From Phytoactinopolyspora mesophila (GTDB taxonomy: Bacteria; Actinomycetota; Actinomycetes; Jiangellales; Jiangellaceae), in the NCBI RefSeq assembly GCF_010122465.1, contig NZ_WLZY01000001.1:124001-188000 (forward strand): a stretch of DNA of 64,000 nucleotides, given 5' to 3'. This document shows, one piece after another, positions 15,092 through 24,208 of the stretch. Both the position numbers and the translations under genes were made by a program. The notes below the pieces were generated by a model. That model was not told the origin of the DNA. It worked only from the letters and a program-made list of their open reading frames with translations, and searched no databases. How positions within the stretch are numbered: the stretch's first letter is position 1; the number at the start of each line of letters is the position of its first letter.

Positions 15092-16617
15092 GGGATCCTC
15101 CAGTGCCGGCCGTCGCGAGCCAGCATCTCGTCGGCCGACGCGGGCCCCCAGCCGCCGGAGGCATACGGCTCCGGGGCGCCGTTCTCGGCCCAGTACTCCT
15201 CGATCGGATCGAGGATCTTCCAGGACAGCTCCACTTCCTCATGTCTCGGGAAGAGTGGGGGATCGCCGAGCAACACGTCGAGAATGAGCCGTTCATAGGC
15301 TTCCGGGCTCTCCTCGGTGAAGGAGTAGCCGTAGCCGAAGTCCATGGTGACGTCGCGCACCTCCATGGCGGTACCCGGAACCTTGGAGCCGAAGCGGATC
15401 GTCACCCCTTCGTCCGGCTGTACCCGGATGACCAGGGCGTTCTGCCCGAGCTCCTCGGTGGCGGTGGACTCGAACGGTAGATGGGGCGCCCGCTTGAAGA
15501 CGATCGCCACCTCGGTGACCCGGCGGCCCAGGCGTTTGCCCGTACGCAGGTAGAACGGCACCCCGGCCCAGCGGCGGGTGTCGATGTCGAGCCGGACCGC
15601 GGCATAGGTCTCAGTCTTGGAGTCCTTGGCGATGCCGTCCTCTTCGAGGTAACCGCGCACCTCCCTGCCGCCGGCCCACCCGGCCGCGTACTGCCCGCGG
15701 GCAGTGTGCAGGCTCAGGTCCTCCGGAAGCCGGACCGCAGAGAGGACCTTCTCCTTCTCCGCGCGCAAGTCGCCGGCATCGAACGACACCGGCTCCTCCA
15801 TCGCGACCAGCGCCAGCAACTGCAGCAGGTGGTTCTGGATGACGTCGCGGGCTGCGCCGATGCCGTCGTAATAGCCGGCCCGGCCGCCGATGCCGATGTC
15901 TTCGGCCATGGTGATCTGCACGTGGTCGACGTAGTTCGCGTTCCAGATCGGCTCGAAGAGCTGGTTGGCGAAACGCAGCGCCATGATGTTCTGAACGGTC
16001 TCCTTGCCCAGATAATGGTCGATCCGGAAGATCGCATCGGGTGGGAAGATGTCTTCGACGACGGCGTTGAGTTCACGCGCGCTGGCGAGGTCGTGTCCGA
16101 ACGGCTTCTCGATGATCACCCGCCGCCATTGGTCTTCGGTCTCCGGCTCGGCGAGCCCGGATCGGGCCAGCTGCTTGCAGACGACGTCGAAGAACGACGG
16201 CGGGATGGACAGATAGAAAGCATGGTTGCCGCCGGTACCCTGAGCTTCGTCGAGTTCACGGACGGTGCGTTCGAGCTGGTCGAAGGCGTCGTCGTCGGAG
16301 AAATCGCCGGAGACGAACCGGAATCCTTCGGCCAGCTGCTTCCAGGTGGCGTCGCTGAACGGAGTCCGGGCATGCTCACGCACGGCGTCGTGTACCTGCT
16401 TGCCGAAGTCCTGATGAGCCCAGTCCCGCCGGGCGAACCCGACCAGAGAGAACCCCGGCGGCAACAGGCCGCGGTTGGCGAGGTCGTAGACGGCGGGCAT
16501 CAGCTTCTTGCGGGCGAGATCACCGGTGACGCCGAAGATGACCAGGCTGGACGGTCCGGCGATCCGCGGTAGCCGTTTGTCTCGCTTGTCGCGAAGCGGA
16601 TTCGCGGGCCTGGTCAA
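15088..16617 (-). CDS. zwf: Glucose-6-phosphate 1-dehydrogenase
   Basis: Oxidises glucose-6-phosphate to 6-phosphogluconolactone with NADP, committing step of the pentose phosphate pathway; 509 residues, standard length. The nucleotide-binding motif is IFGVTGDLARKKLMPAVYDL, the catalytic segment RIDHYLGKETVQNIMALRFA, with VIIEKPFGHDLASA between them. The only plausible start is TTG at 16617, which overlaps the pgi stop as TTGA; no ATG or GTG lies near the conserved N-terminus. Coupled to opcA by an ATGA overlap. Confidence 0.96.
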   Translation of the reverse strand: MTRPANPLRDKRDKRLPRIAGPSSLVIFGVTGDLARKKLMPAVYDLANRGLLPPGFSLVGFARRDWAHQDFGKQVHDAVREHARTPFSDATWKQLAEGFRFVSGDFSDDDAFDQLERTVRELDEAQGTGGNHAFYLSIPPSFFDVVCKQLARSGLAEPETEDQWRRVIIEKPFGHDLASARELNAVVEDIFPPDAIFRIDHYLGKETVQNIMALRFANQLFEPIWNANYVDHVQITMAEDIGIGGRAGYYDGIGAARDVIQNHLLQLLALVAMEEPVSFDAGDLRAEKEKVLSAVRLPEDLSLHTARGQYAAGWAGGREVRGYLEEDGIAKDSKTETYAAVRLDIDTRRWAGVPFYLRTGKRLGRRVTEVAIVFKRAPHLPFESTATEELGQNALVIRVQPDEGVTIRFGSKVPGTAMEVRDVTMDFGYGYSFTEESPEAYERLILDVLLGDPPLFPRHEEVELSWKILDPIEEYWAENGAPEPYASGGWGPASADEMLARDGRHWRIP

Positions 16618-18215
16618 CGGAGTACCTCACGCAGCTTCGCGACGCCGGCGGCCCGGTCGGTCAGATGCAGGCGGAGCACCGGACGACCATGATCAGCCAG
16701 CACCTGGGCGTCCCCGGCCGCCTGGGCGGAGATCAGCTGGCCGAACGTGAACGGGCGGTCCGGGATCTCGACGTCGTCGGCGATGGCGCCGGTGATCTGC
16801 AAGAACACGCCCTGCGGTGGACCACCTTTGTGGTACTGGCCGGTGGAATGCAGGAAGCGTGGTCCCCAGCCGAACGTGGCCGGCCGGCCGGTACGGCGTG
16901 CCAGCGGAACCCGGATCTCACTCAGGCCGGCGTCGGCGCCTTCTCGGTCGAGGTATGCCATGACGGCCAGGTAGCCGCCGTCGTCCAGCTGGCTCAGCAG
17001 TGACTCGACGGCGCCCTCCAGTGAGCTCACGCCGTCGAGCAGGCCGGCCGACCCGCGCACCTCGATGCCGTCGGCGGTAAAGGCGGCCGCCTCCGGCGCG
17101 GGTGTCGAATCGAGCAGCCCGCGCGCGGCCACCTTGGCGCTTTCGACATCGGGCTGGTCGAACGGATTGATGCCGAGGAGCCGGCCGGCGATCGCCGTGG
17201 CGTATTCCCACAGCAGGAACTGTGCGCCCAGCGAGCCGGAGACGACGGCACCGCGATCAGGGGCCGACGCGGTGGAGCCGATGAGGACCGGCAGCACATC
17301 GGCCGGTGGGTTGGTGATCTCGGGGTCGGCGATGCTCGCGGCGACGGGCAACACGCCGGTGCCGAGCTTGCCGGTCGACTCCGCGATGAGCTGTTCAGCC
17401 CAGTCCGCGAAACCGGTGATGCCGGACCCGGCGTCGGCGATCGCCACCTTGTCCTGCCGCGGGCCGGCGCCGTCAGTGTCGCCGGCCATGGCCGCGGCGA
17501 GGACGAGCGCGGGATTGTCCGGCGAATCCGACGACAACACGTCCGCGACCGCCGCCGCCTCGTCGAGCAAGGCCGCGACATCGGCACCGGCGAGCCCACT
17601 CGGCACCAGGCCGAACGCGGTCAGCGCGGAGTACCGCCCGCCGACGTTGGGGTCGGCCAGGAACAGCCGGCGATACCCGGCGCTCTGGGCGTGCTCAGCC
17701 AGCGCGGAGCCCGGGTCAGTCACTGCCACGATGCGCGAGCCGGGATCGATGCCGGCGTCGGTGAAGGCCGCCTCGTAGACCCTGCGCTGGCTGTCCGTCT
17801 CGACCGTCGACCCGGACTTGCTGGAGACCACCAGCACGGTCCGCTCGATGCGGTCGGAGAGCGCCCGGCGCACGGACGTGGGATCGGTGGTGTCGAGCAC
17901 GGTGAGCTCCACCCCGGCTGTCCCGGTGATGACCTCTGGGGCCAGCGACGATCCGCCCATTCCGGCGAGCACGATCCGATCCAGCCCATCGGCGCGCAGC
18001 TGCGCCTGCAGCGCCTCGATCTCGGCGAGCAACGGACGCGACGTCTCATGCAGGTCGACCCAACCGAGCCGGATCGACGCCTCGGACTCCGCGTCCGGAC
18101 CCCACAAGGTGTGGTCCTTGGCCGCGATCCGGGACGCGACCTCGGCCTCCACCAGCGTGTTCACCGCTGCCGACGTGTCGACCCGGTAGGTGGTGACGGA
18201 GAGTTCGCTCGTCAC
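16614..18215 (-). CDS. pgi: Glucose-6-phosphate isomerase (actinobacterial divergent type)
   Basis: Interconverts glucose-6-phosphate and fructose-6-phosphate, returning pentose-pathway products to glycolysis; 533 residues. It has SIS-type sugar-phosphate-binding segments (VLAGMGGSSLAPEVI, VVSSKSGSTVETDSQ) and a conserved C-terminal HSTGQYHKGGPPQGVFLQI. This is the version of PGI found between tal and zwf in many actinobacteria, less similar to the housekeeping enzyme, so a second pgi elsewhere in the genome is possible. The start at 18215 is followed by SELSVTTYRVD, which matches the family N-terminus. Its stop overlaps the zwf start. Confidence 0.9.
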   Translation of the reverse strand: MTSELSVTTYRVDTSAAVNTLVEAEVASRIAAKDHTLWGPDAESEASIRLGWVDLHETSRPLLAEIEALQAQLRADGLDRIVLAGMGGSSLAPEVITGTAGVELTVLDTTDPTSVRRALSDRIERTVLVVSSKSGSTVETDSQRRVYEAAFTDAGIDPGSRIVAVTDPGSALAEHAQSAGYRRLFLADPNVGGRYSALTAFGLVPSGLAGADVAALLDEAAAVADVLSSDSPDNPALVLAAAMAGDTDGAGPRQDKVAIADAGSGITGFADWAEQLIAESTGKLGTGVLPVAASIADPEITNPPADVLPVLIGSTASAPDRGAVVSGSLGAQFLLWEYATAIAGRLLGINPFDQPDVESAKVAARGLLDSTPAPEAAAFTADGIEVRGSAGLLDGVSSLEGAVESLLSQLDDGGYLAVMAYLDREGADAGLSEIRVPLARRTGRPATFGWGPRFLHSTGQYHKGGPPQGVFLQITGAIADDVEIPDRPFTFGQLISAQAAGDAQVLADHGRPVLRLHLTDRAAGVAKLREVLR

Positions 18216-18306
18216 TTCGCCGCCTCCAGTCCGATGGTCGGCGCTACGGTCCTCGCTCGCTCCGCGGGCGCTCCTCGTCCCTCGTCGCGACCACTGCGCT
18301 CGCTCG

Positions 18307-19425
18307 TCACTTCGCTGCCTCCAACTTCGCGGTGACCGACTGCAGCAGATCGTTCCAGCTGTCGGCGAATTTCTCGACGCCTTCGTCTTCTAGCACCTGG
18401 GTGACGTCTGTCAGGTCGACCCCGGCGGCATCGATGGCGGCCAGGACCTGGCGCGCGTCGTCGTAGTTGGGGCGGATGGTGTCGCCGGTGATCCGGCCGT
18501 GGTCGGCGGTTGCCTCGAGGGTGGACTCCGGCATGGTGTTCACCGTGTCCGGCGCGACCAGCTGATCAACGTACATCGTGTCGGAGTACTCGGGGTTCTT
18601 CGTCGATGTGGACGCCCACAGGGGCCGCTGCCGCTTCGCCCCAGCGGCCTCGAGTCGCTTCCAGCGCTCAGCCGCGATCACTTCTTCATAGGCGGCGTAG
18701 GCGAGCCGGGCATTGGCCACGGCCGCTTTGCCGCGCAGCGCGAGTGCGTCGTCAGTGCCGATGGTCTCGAGCCGCTTGTCGATCTCGGCGTCGACCCGGC
18801 TGACGAAGAACGACGCGACCGAGGCGATGTTCTCGATCGACTCGCCGGCTTCCAGCCGCTGTTCCAGACCGGCCTGGTAGGCGTCCATCACTTCACGGTG
18901 GCGTTCGATGGAGAAGATCAGCGTCACGTTCACGCTGATACCCGCGGCGATGGTGGCGGTGATCGCCGGCAGCCCCGCCTTGGTGGCCGGGATCTTGATG
19001 AAGACGTTCGGGCGGTCGACGGTGGCCCACAGCTCGCGCGCCTGCGCGGTGGTGGCGTCGGTGTCGTGTGCCAGGCGGGGATCCACTTCGATGGAGACCC
19101 GGCCGTCCTGACCGCCCGTACGACGGGCGACGGGCGCCAGGACATCGGCGGCCGCGCGTACGTCGTCGGTGGTGAGGCGCCGTACGGCCGCATCGGCGTC
19201 GGCCGCCTGCCGGGCCTGCTGACGCAGGTCGTCGTCGTACAGACTGCTCTTGCTGATGGCCGCCTGGAAGATCGACGGGTTGGTGGTGACTCCGACCACA
19301 TGACGCTCGTCGATCAGCTGCTTGAGGTTTCCGGTGGTCAGCCGGTCGCGGGAGAGATCGTCCAGCCACACGGCCACGCCAGCCTCGGAGAGCCTGGCCA
19401 GAGGTGCGTTATCGGTATCAGTCAT
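18307..19425 (-). CDS. tal: Transaldolase
   Basis: Transfers a three-carbon unit between sedoheptulose-7-phosphate and glyceraldehyde-3-phosphate; 372 residues, the actinobacterial size. The Schiff-base Lys lies in [18 protein letters not shown], and SASTS-type residues appear as [20 protein letters not shown]. The ATG at 19425 is preceded by ACGGAG. A 91-nt gap rich in GCTCG repeats separates it from pgi downstream, and a hairpin separates it from tkt upstream. Confidence 0.95.
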   Translation of the reverse strand: MTDTDNAPLARLSEAGVAVWLDDLSRDRLTTGNLKQLIDERHVVGVTTNPSIFQAAISKSSLYDDDLRQQARQAADADAAVRRLTTDDVRAAADVLAPVARRTGGQDGRVSIEVDPRLAHDTDATTAQARELWATVDRPNVFIKIPATKAGLPAITATIAAGISVNVTLIFSIERHREVMDAYQAGLEQRLEAGESIENIASVASFFVSRVDAEIDKRLETIGTDDALALRGKAAVANARLAYAAYEEVIAAERWKRLEAAGAKRQRPLWASTSTKNPEYSDTMYVDQLVAPDTVNTMPESTLEATADHGRITGDTIRPNYDDARQVLAAIDAAGVDLTDVTQVLEDEGVEKFADSWNDLLQSVTAKLEAAK

Positions 19426-19458
19426 GGTGTACAGCTCCGTTGCTGGGTGGGTTTTCTA

Positions 19459-19502
19459 GCGTCCTGCAGCGCGAGCGCTATGACACCCGGGCTGCAGGAC
19501 GC
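19459..19502. terminator. Hairpin between tkt and tal (GCGTCCTGC family)
   Basis: The 12-bp arms 19459-19470 and 19491-19502 (GCGTCCTGCAGC and its complement) are exact. On the minus strand it follows the tkt stop and precedes tal, so it may reduce read-through into the rest of the cluster. It shares its stem core with 4788-4839. Confidence 0.65.
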
Positions 19503-19508
19503 AACCGG

Positions 19509-21608
19509 TTATTCGGCGGCGGCGAGGGAGTCCTTGGCAGCCGCGACCACGGCTTCGGGGGTGATACCGAACTCGCGGTAGAGCACCTTGTAGTCGGCCG
19601 ACGCCCCGAAGTGTTCGAGGCTGACCGCGCGCCCGGCGTCGCCGAGGAAACGGTGCCAGCTCATGGCGATCCCAGCCTCGACCGACACCCGGGCCCGCAC
19701 GGCGGACGGCAGCACCGACTCCTTGTACTCGTCGCTCTGCTCGTCGAACCACTCGTGTGACGGGAACGAGACGACCCGGGCCGCGATGCCCTCGGCCTGG
19801 AGTTGCTCGCGAGCTTCGACGGCCAGTTGCAGTTCAGAGCCGCTGGCCATCAGCAGAACCGCGGGCTCGCCGCCGTCGGCCTCGGCGAAGACGTAGGCCC
19901 CGCGCGCGACCCCTTCTGCCGAGCCGTACCGCGAACGGTCGAACACCGGGATGCCCTGCCGGGTCAACGCGATACCCGCCGGGCGATGGTTGCGTTCCAG
20001 GATGGTCCGCCAGGCGACTGCGGTCTCGTTGGCGTCAGCCGGCCGGACCACGTCGAAGCCCGGAATGGCTCGCAGGGTCGAGAGATGCTCGACGGGCTGA
20101 TGGGTGGGACCGTCCTCGCCGAGTCCGATGGAGTCATGTGTCCACACGAACGTGGTGGGGATCTGCTGCAACGCGGCGAGCCGGACCGCGGCCCGCTGGT
20201 AGTCGCTGAACACGAGGAATGTCGCGGCATAGGGGCGGGTGAGCCCGTTGAGCGCGATGCCGTTCGCGATCAGCCCCGCGGCGAACTCGCGAACTCCGAA
20301 GTGCAGGGTGCGCCCGTACGGGGTTCCGGGGAACATCGCGCTGGAACGCTTCTCCGGCAGGAAACTCGGCTCGCTGGTGATGGTGGTGTTGTTCGACCCG
20401 GCGAGATCCGCCGAGCCACCCCACAGCTCCGGCAGCACCGGCGCCACGGCATTGATGACCTTGCCCGACGCCGCCCGGGTGGCCAGTCCTTTCTCTGAAG
20501 GCTCGAACTCGGGCAGGGCGTCGGCCCAGCCGGCGGGGAGTTCGCGCTTGCTCAGCCGGTCCAGCAGCTCGGCTCGCTGCGGATTGGCTGCCCGCCAGCC
20601 GCGGAAGCGCTCCTCCCACTCCGCGCGCAGCCGCTTGCCACGCTCGAGTGCCTGCTGGGTGTGAGCCACGACCTCGGGGGCCACGTCGAACTGCTTCTCC
20701 GGGTCGGCTCCCAGGACGCGTTTGGTGGCGGCGACCTCGTCGGCGCCTAGCGCGGAGCCGTGGATCGCGCCGGTGTTCTTCTTGTTCGGCGCGGGCCAGC
20801 CGATGGTGGTGCGTACGGCGATGAACGACGGCCGGTCGGTGACCGCCCTGGCCTCCTGCAGCGCCTCGAAGATCGCTTTCGGGTTTTCCTGGTACTCCGC
20901 TCCGGCGGTGAAGTCCACCACCTGGGTGTGCCAGCCGTAGGCCTCGTAGCGCGCGACGGTGTCTTCGGTGAAGGCGATGTTGGTGTCGTCTTCGATCGAG
21001 ATCTTGTTGTCGTCCCAGAGGACGATCAAATTGCCGAGCTCCTGGGTGCCCGCGACGGAACTGGCCTCACTGGAGACCCCCTCCTGGAGGTCGCCGTCGG
21101 AGGCGATGACGTACACATGGTGATCGAAGACGCTCTCGCCGGGTGCGGCGTCAGGATCAAGCAATCCACGCACGCGGCGGGCGGCGAAGGCCATGCCGAC
21201 GGCGGTGCCGAAGCCGGAGCCGAGGGGGCCGGTGGTGACCTCGACCCCATCCGTGTGGCCGTACTCAGGGTGACCGGGGGTGTTGGAGCCCCACGTCCGG
21301 AACGACTTGAGGTCGTCCAGGGTCACGTTGTAACCCGCGAGGTAGAGCTGGATGTACTGAGTGAGGCTGCTGTGCCCGGCGGAGAGAACGAATCGGTCCC
21401 GTCCGAGCCAGGCCGGATCGGACGGGTCGTGGCGGAGCACACGCTGGTAGAGCGTGTAGGCGACGGGCGCAAGGCTCATCGCGGTTCCCGGATGCCCGTT
21501 GCCGGTCTTCTCCACCGCGTCCATCGCCAGGAGCCTGACCGTGTCGACCGCGCGGTCGTCGAGTTCGGACCACTGGAGGTCGCTGTTCTGGGCAGGTGTC
21601 GTGTTCAC
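19509..21608 (-). CDS. tkt: Transketolase
   Basis: Thiamine diphosphate enzyme moving two-carbon units in the pentose phosphate pathway; 699 residues, the usual length. Motifs: GNGHPGTAMSLAPVAYTLYQ near the N-terminus, the ThDP/Mg motif IASDGDLQEGVSSEASSVAG to LWDDNKISI, and the pyrimidine-domain THDSIGLGEDGPTHQPVEHL. The GTG at 21608 (V-NTTPAQNSD) follows AAAGGGGCAAG; the frame is open for another 360 codons upstream, but that stretch is antisense to ctaB and is rejected. It is first gene of the minus-strand pathway cluster and divergent from ctaB. Confidence 0.96.
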   Translation of the reverse strand: MNTTPAQNSDLQWSELDDRAVDTVRLLAMDAVEKTGNGHPGTAMSLAPVAYTLYQRVLRHDPSDPAWLGRDRFVLSAGHSSLTQYIQLYLAGYNVTLDDLKSFRTWGSNTPGHPEYGHTDGVEVTTGPLGSGFGTAVGMAFAARRVRGLLDPDAAPGESVFDHHVYVIASDGDLQEGVSSEASSVAGTQELGNLIVLWDDNKISIEDDTNIAFTEDTVARYEAYGWHTQVVDFTAGAEYQENPKAIFEALQEARAVTDRPSFIAVRTTIGWPAPNKKNTGAIHGSALGADEVAATKRVLGADPEKQFDVAPEVVAHTQQALERGKRLRAEWEERFRGWRAANPQRAELLDRLSKRELPAGWADALPEFEPSEKGLATRAASGKVINAVAPVLPELWGGSADLAGSNNTTITSEPSFLPEKRSSAMFPGTPYGRTLHFGVREFAAGLIANGIALNGLTRPYAATFLVFSDYQRAAVRLAALQQIPTTFVWTHDSIGLGEDGPTHQPVEHLSTLRAIPGFDVVRPADANETAVAWRTILERNHRPAGIALTRQGIPVFDRSRYGSAEGVARGAYVFAEADGGEPAVLLMASGSELQLAVEAREQLQAEGIAARVVSFPSHEWFDEQSDEYKESVLPSAVRARVSVEAGIAMSWHRFLGDAGRAVSLEHFGASADYKVLYREFGITPEAVVAAAKDSLAAAE

Positions 21609-21687
21609 TAGCGGCTTGCCCCTTTCGCAGATGCGATCAGTCACGTCAGCTCGCCGGCTGTCGGCGCGGGCCGTGATTACGAGCTTA

Positions 21688-21719
21688 GTGTCCTGTATTC
21701 GGGTACCGGAACAGGACAC
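21688..21719. other. Inverted repeat in the tkt-ctaB divergent region
   Basis: GTGTCCTGT (21688-21696) and ACAGGACAC (21711-21719) are perfect 9-bp arms in the 273-bp region between divergent tkt and ctaB. It could be an operator or a 5'-leader hairpin of tkt. No other clear element was seen in this region. Confidence 0.4.
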
Positions 21720-21881
21720 GGGTGTGGCGCGCGACACCTGTAGCGGCGTGTCGGCAGGAGTGCGAAGCGACACGGGCGACCGGCCGATCGCCCGAATCGC
21801 GCATCCCGGTAGACTCAACAGGCCAATGGTGGCGGTTGTTTCCCGCACCGCCTGTATGCCTGACCACATTGAGGATGATCC

Positions 21882-22823
21882 GTGACGGCCGTCGAACAAC
21901 GCGTCGATTCCGCGCGCGGGACGGAACTGCCGATCCGCAGATGGGACACCGTCCGGGCCTACATCTCGCTGATGAAGCTGCGGGTTGTCGAGCTCCTGCT
22001 GGTGACCACCGTGCCGGCCATGGTGCTGGCGCAGCGTGGTCTTCCACCGCTGTGGCTCGCATTGGTGACCTTGCTCGGCGGCACGCTCGCGGCCGGCAGC
22101 GCACACGCGTTCAATCAGGTCCTCGAACGCGACATCGACGCCGTCATGCACCGGACCAGGCGCCGGCCCATGGCGATGGCGAGGGTCTCGGCGCAGGCCG
22201 GCTTCACGTTCGCCGCCGTGCTGCTGGTGGTGGCGGTGACCATCATGGTGATCTGGGTCAATCCGCTGGCGGCCGGGCTGACCGCCGCGGCGAATCTGTT
22301 CTACGTTCTCGTGTATACGGTGCTGCTGAAGCGGCGTACCACGCAGAACATCGTGTGGGGCGGAGTCGCAGGATGCCTGCCGACCCTGATCGGCTGGTCG
22401 GCGGTGACGGGCAGTCTCGACTGGCCGCCGGTGCTGCTTTTCCTGATCGTGTTCTTCTGGACGCCGCCGCACTACTGGCCGCTGGCGATGCGCTACCGGG
22501 AGGACTACGAGCGCGCGGGCGTGCCGATGCTGCCGGTGGTCGCGTCCGCGAGAACCGTGGCCACCCAGATCCTCGCGTATTCGTGGGCCATGGTTCTCAC
22601 GTCGCTGGTGTTGTGGCCGGTTGCGTCGCTGAGCTGGATCTACGGGCTCGGCGCTGTGCTGGGCGGGGCGTGGTTCCTCAGTGAGGCGCACCGGTTACAT
22701 GTGCTGGCCGGGCGGGATTCCACCGGCGCGGGCCTGAAGGCGATGCGCCTTTTCCACGGCTCGATCACCTATCTGACAGTGGTGTTCGTGGCTGTGATGG
22801 CCGACGTGCTCATCCTGGGCTGA
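21882..22823 (+). CDS. ctaB: Protoheme IX farnesyltransferase (heme O synthase)
   Basis: Integral membrane prenyltransferase that adds a farnesyl group to heme B, making heme O for aa3-type cytochrome oxidase; 313 residues with about eight to nine hydrophobic helices. The UbiA-family Asp-rich motif is NQVLERDIDAVMHRTRRRP, and the second conserved loop holds YREDYERAGVPMLPV. The start is GTG at 21882 after TTGAGGATGA. ctaB divergent from tkt is a well-known actinobacterial arrangement; its partner ctaA is at 44.2 kb here, unusually far away. Confidence 0.95.
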   Translation: MTAVEQRVDSARGTELPIRRWDTVRAYISLMKLRVVELLLVTTVPAMVLAQRGLPPLWLALVTLLGGTLAAGSAHAFNQVLERDIDAVMHRTRRRPMAMARVSAQAGFTFAAVLLVVAVTIMVIWVNPLAAGLTAAANLFYVLVYTVLLKRRTTQNIVWGGVAGCLPTLIGWSAVTGSLDWPPVLLFLIVFFWTPPHYWPLAMRYREDYERAGVPMLPVVASARTVATQILAYSWAMVLTSLVLWPVASLSWIYGLGAVLGGAWFLSEAHRLHVLAGRDSTGAGLKAMRLFHGSITYLTVVFVAVMADVLILG

Positions 22824-22844
22824 GCCACGGACGGGCCGTGGCCA

Positions 22845-22911
22845 CTTCGATACCAAGAACGTCACGTGAACCGGTTCAATCGTTGGCTGCGTGCAGTTCT
22901 TGGTATCGAAG
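22845..22911. terminator. Inverted repeat between convergent ctaB and the Gfo/Idh/MocA gene
   Basis: The 16-bp arms 22845-22860 (CTTCGATACCAAGAAC) and 22896-22911 are exact reverse complements around a 35-nt loop. It lies between two convergent genes and can end transcription from either side. Confidence 0.7.
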
Positions 22912-22925
22912 GCCGCCTCTCGCCG

Positions 22926-24170
22926 TTACGCCCGCGGCCCGCTTCCGAAGTCGGGGATTGGCATACGCTCCCCTCCGGCCAGCGCGGAGGCGTGCGCGAC
23001 GATCCCCGGCGCGGTGAATATCGCCGAGCGCCAGGCGTTCACCGGAGGCTGCTCGCCAGTGACCACGGCGCGGACGAAGTCGTCGGCCAGGAAATGGTGG
23101 GAGCCCTCGTGGCCGTTCGGCGCCTCGGCGTATTCGTGGGGGAGACGGGAGCGGTCGTGGACGGGCGCCGAGCCGGAGGTGAAGGCCTCCCGCAGGGCGG
23201 GATCGACGTTGGCCAGCTCCGATTCGTCGACCGTGTGCCGGATCGGCACGAACTTGTCGGAGATGTCGTGGGACTCGGATTTGTCGTTCCACACGCTCTG
23301 ATGGGCGAGTTGCTCGAAGCTGGCCTCGGTGCCGAAAAACCGGAAACGCGACTCCCGGATAAACGAGGGGTAGCCCACGCGGCGCATCTCGTTGGTCCGC
23401 ATCGCCCCGCCGTCGGAGAGTTCGAACAGCGCCGTGGCGTTGGAGAAGCTGTTCCCGAATTGGCTGATCTCCCGGTCGAACACTCCGTCGCCCCGCTGGT
23501 CTTCGACGCCCAGGCAGCTGACGCTGACCGCGCGGGCCGGGACCGCACCCAAGACACCGCCGATGGCGTGGGTGGGGTAGAGCATCGGCGGATAGCTGGC
23601 GGTGGCCTTCCAGTTCTCGCCGCCGCTGTACTGATAGGCAGCGTAGAAGCCGAGATCCATGTCGTGGACGTAGTCGCCCTCGGAGTAGAAGACCTGACCG
23701 AGCGCGCCTTCGCGGATCTTGTCTCGCATGAACACCGTGGCCGGGTTGTAGTAGCTCGTCTCTCCCATCATGTAGGTCAGGCCGGTCCGCTCGACCGCGG
23801 CGATGATCGCTTCGATGTCGGTCAGCTCAGTGGCCATCGGCACCGCCGAGTACACGTGTTTGCCGGCCTCCAGCGCGGCGAGCACGAGCGGTGCGTGGGT
23901 CCAGCGTTGAGTGAAGATCGCCACCGCGTCGACGTCGGATTCAAGCAGATCCTCGAAGCTGGGTGAGGTGGCTGCGTTCTCGTAGTGGCCGGCGAGTTGC
24001 TCGGCGCGCTCCGGCTTGAGATCGGTCACGACGAGCCGGCTGACGTTCGGGTGCAGGTCCCACAGTGTGGCGAAGCTCTTCGAGAACTGACCGGCGCCGA
24101 CAATGCCGATACTGAAAGCTCCAGCTGCGGGGTCGAGTGGGCTGGTGGGGTCGAGGGGCATAGCAGACAT
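22926..24170 (-). CDS. Gfo/Idh/MocA family oxidoreductase
   Basis: NAD(P)-dependent sugar or polyol dehydrogenase-like protein, 414 residues, cytosolic. The Rossmann motif is IGIVGAGQFSKSFATLWDLH at about residues 20-40, followed by VVTDLKPERAEQLAGHYENA and the family's AGKHVYSAVPMATELTDIEA, where EKP is often seen and Pro is kept here but the Lys is not. The ATG at 24170 (MSAMPLDP) has a GAGAGGAACCG site; the open frame upstream runs antisense and is rejected. The neighbouring ROK regulator gene is upstream with a 38-nt gap in the same direction, suggesting a sugar-responsive operon. Confidence 0.88.
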   Translation of the reverse strand: MSAMPLDPTSPLDPAAGAFSIGIVGAGQFSKSFATLWDLHPNVSRLVVTDLKPERAEQLAGHYENAATSPSFEDLLESDVDAVAIFTQRWTHAPLVLAALEAGKHVYSAVPMATELTDIEAIIAAVERTGLTYMMGETSYYNPATVFMRDKIREGALGQVFYSEGDYVHDMDLGFYAAYQYSGGENWKATASYPPMLYPTHAIGGVLGAVPARAVSVSCLGVEDQRGDGVFDREISQFGNSFSNATALFELSDGGAMRTNEMRRVGYPSFIRESRFRFFGTEASFEQLAHQSVWNDKSESHDISDKFVPIRHTVDESELANVDPALREAFTSGSAPVHDRSRLPHEYAEAPNGHEGSHHFLADDFVRAVVTGEQPPVNAWRSAIFTAPGIVAHASALAGGERMPIPDFGSGPRA

Positions 24171-24208
24171 CGGTTCCTCTCGGTGCGGCTTCTTCTGACA
24201 GGTGCGGC

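Noticed and set aside
18216-18306. Repeat or small gene between pgi and tal
   Set aside because: The 91-nt gap has CGCTCG-rich low complexity and a duplicated GCTCGTCACTTCGC at both ends, which come from similar gene ends; no frame or strong hairpin.
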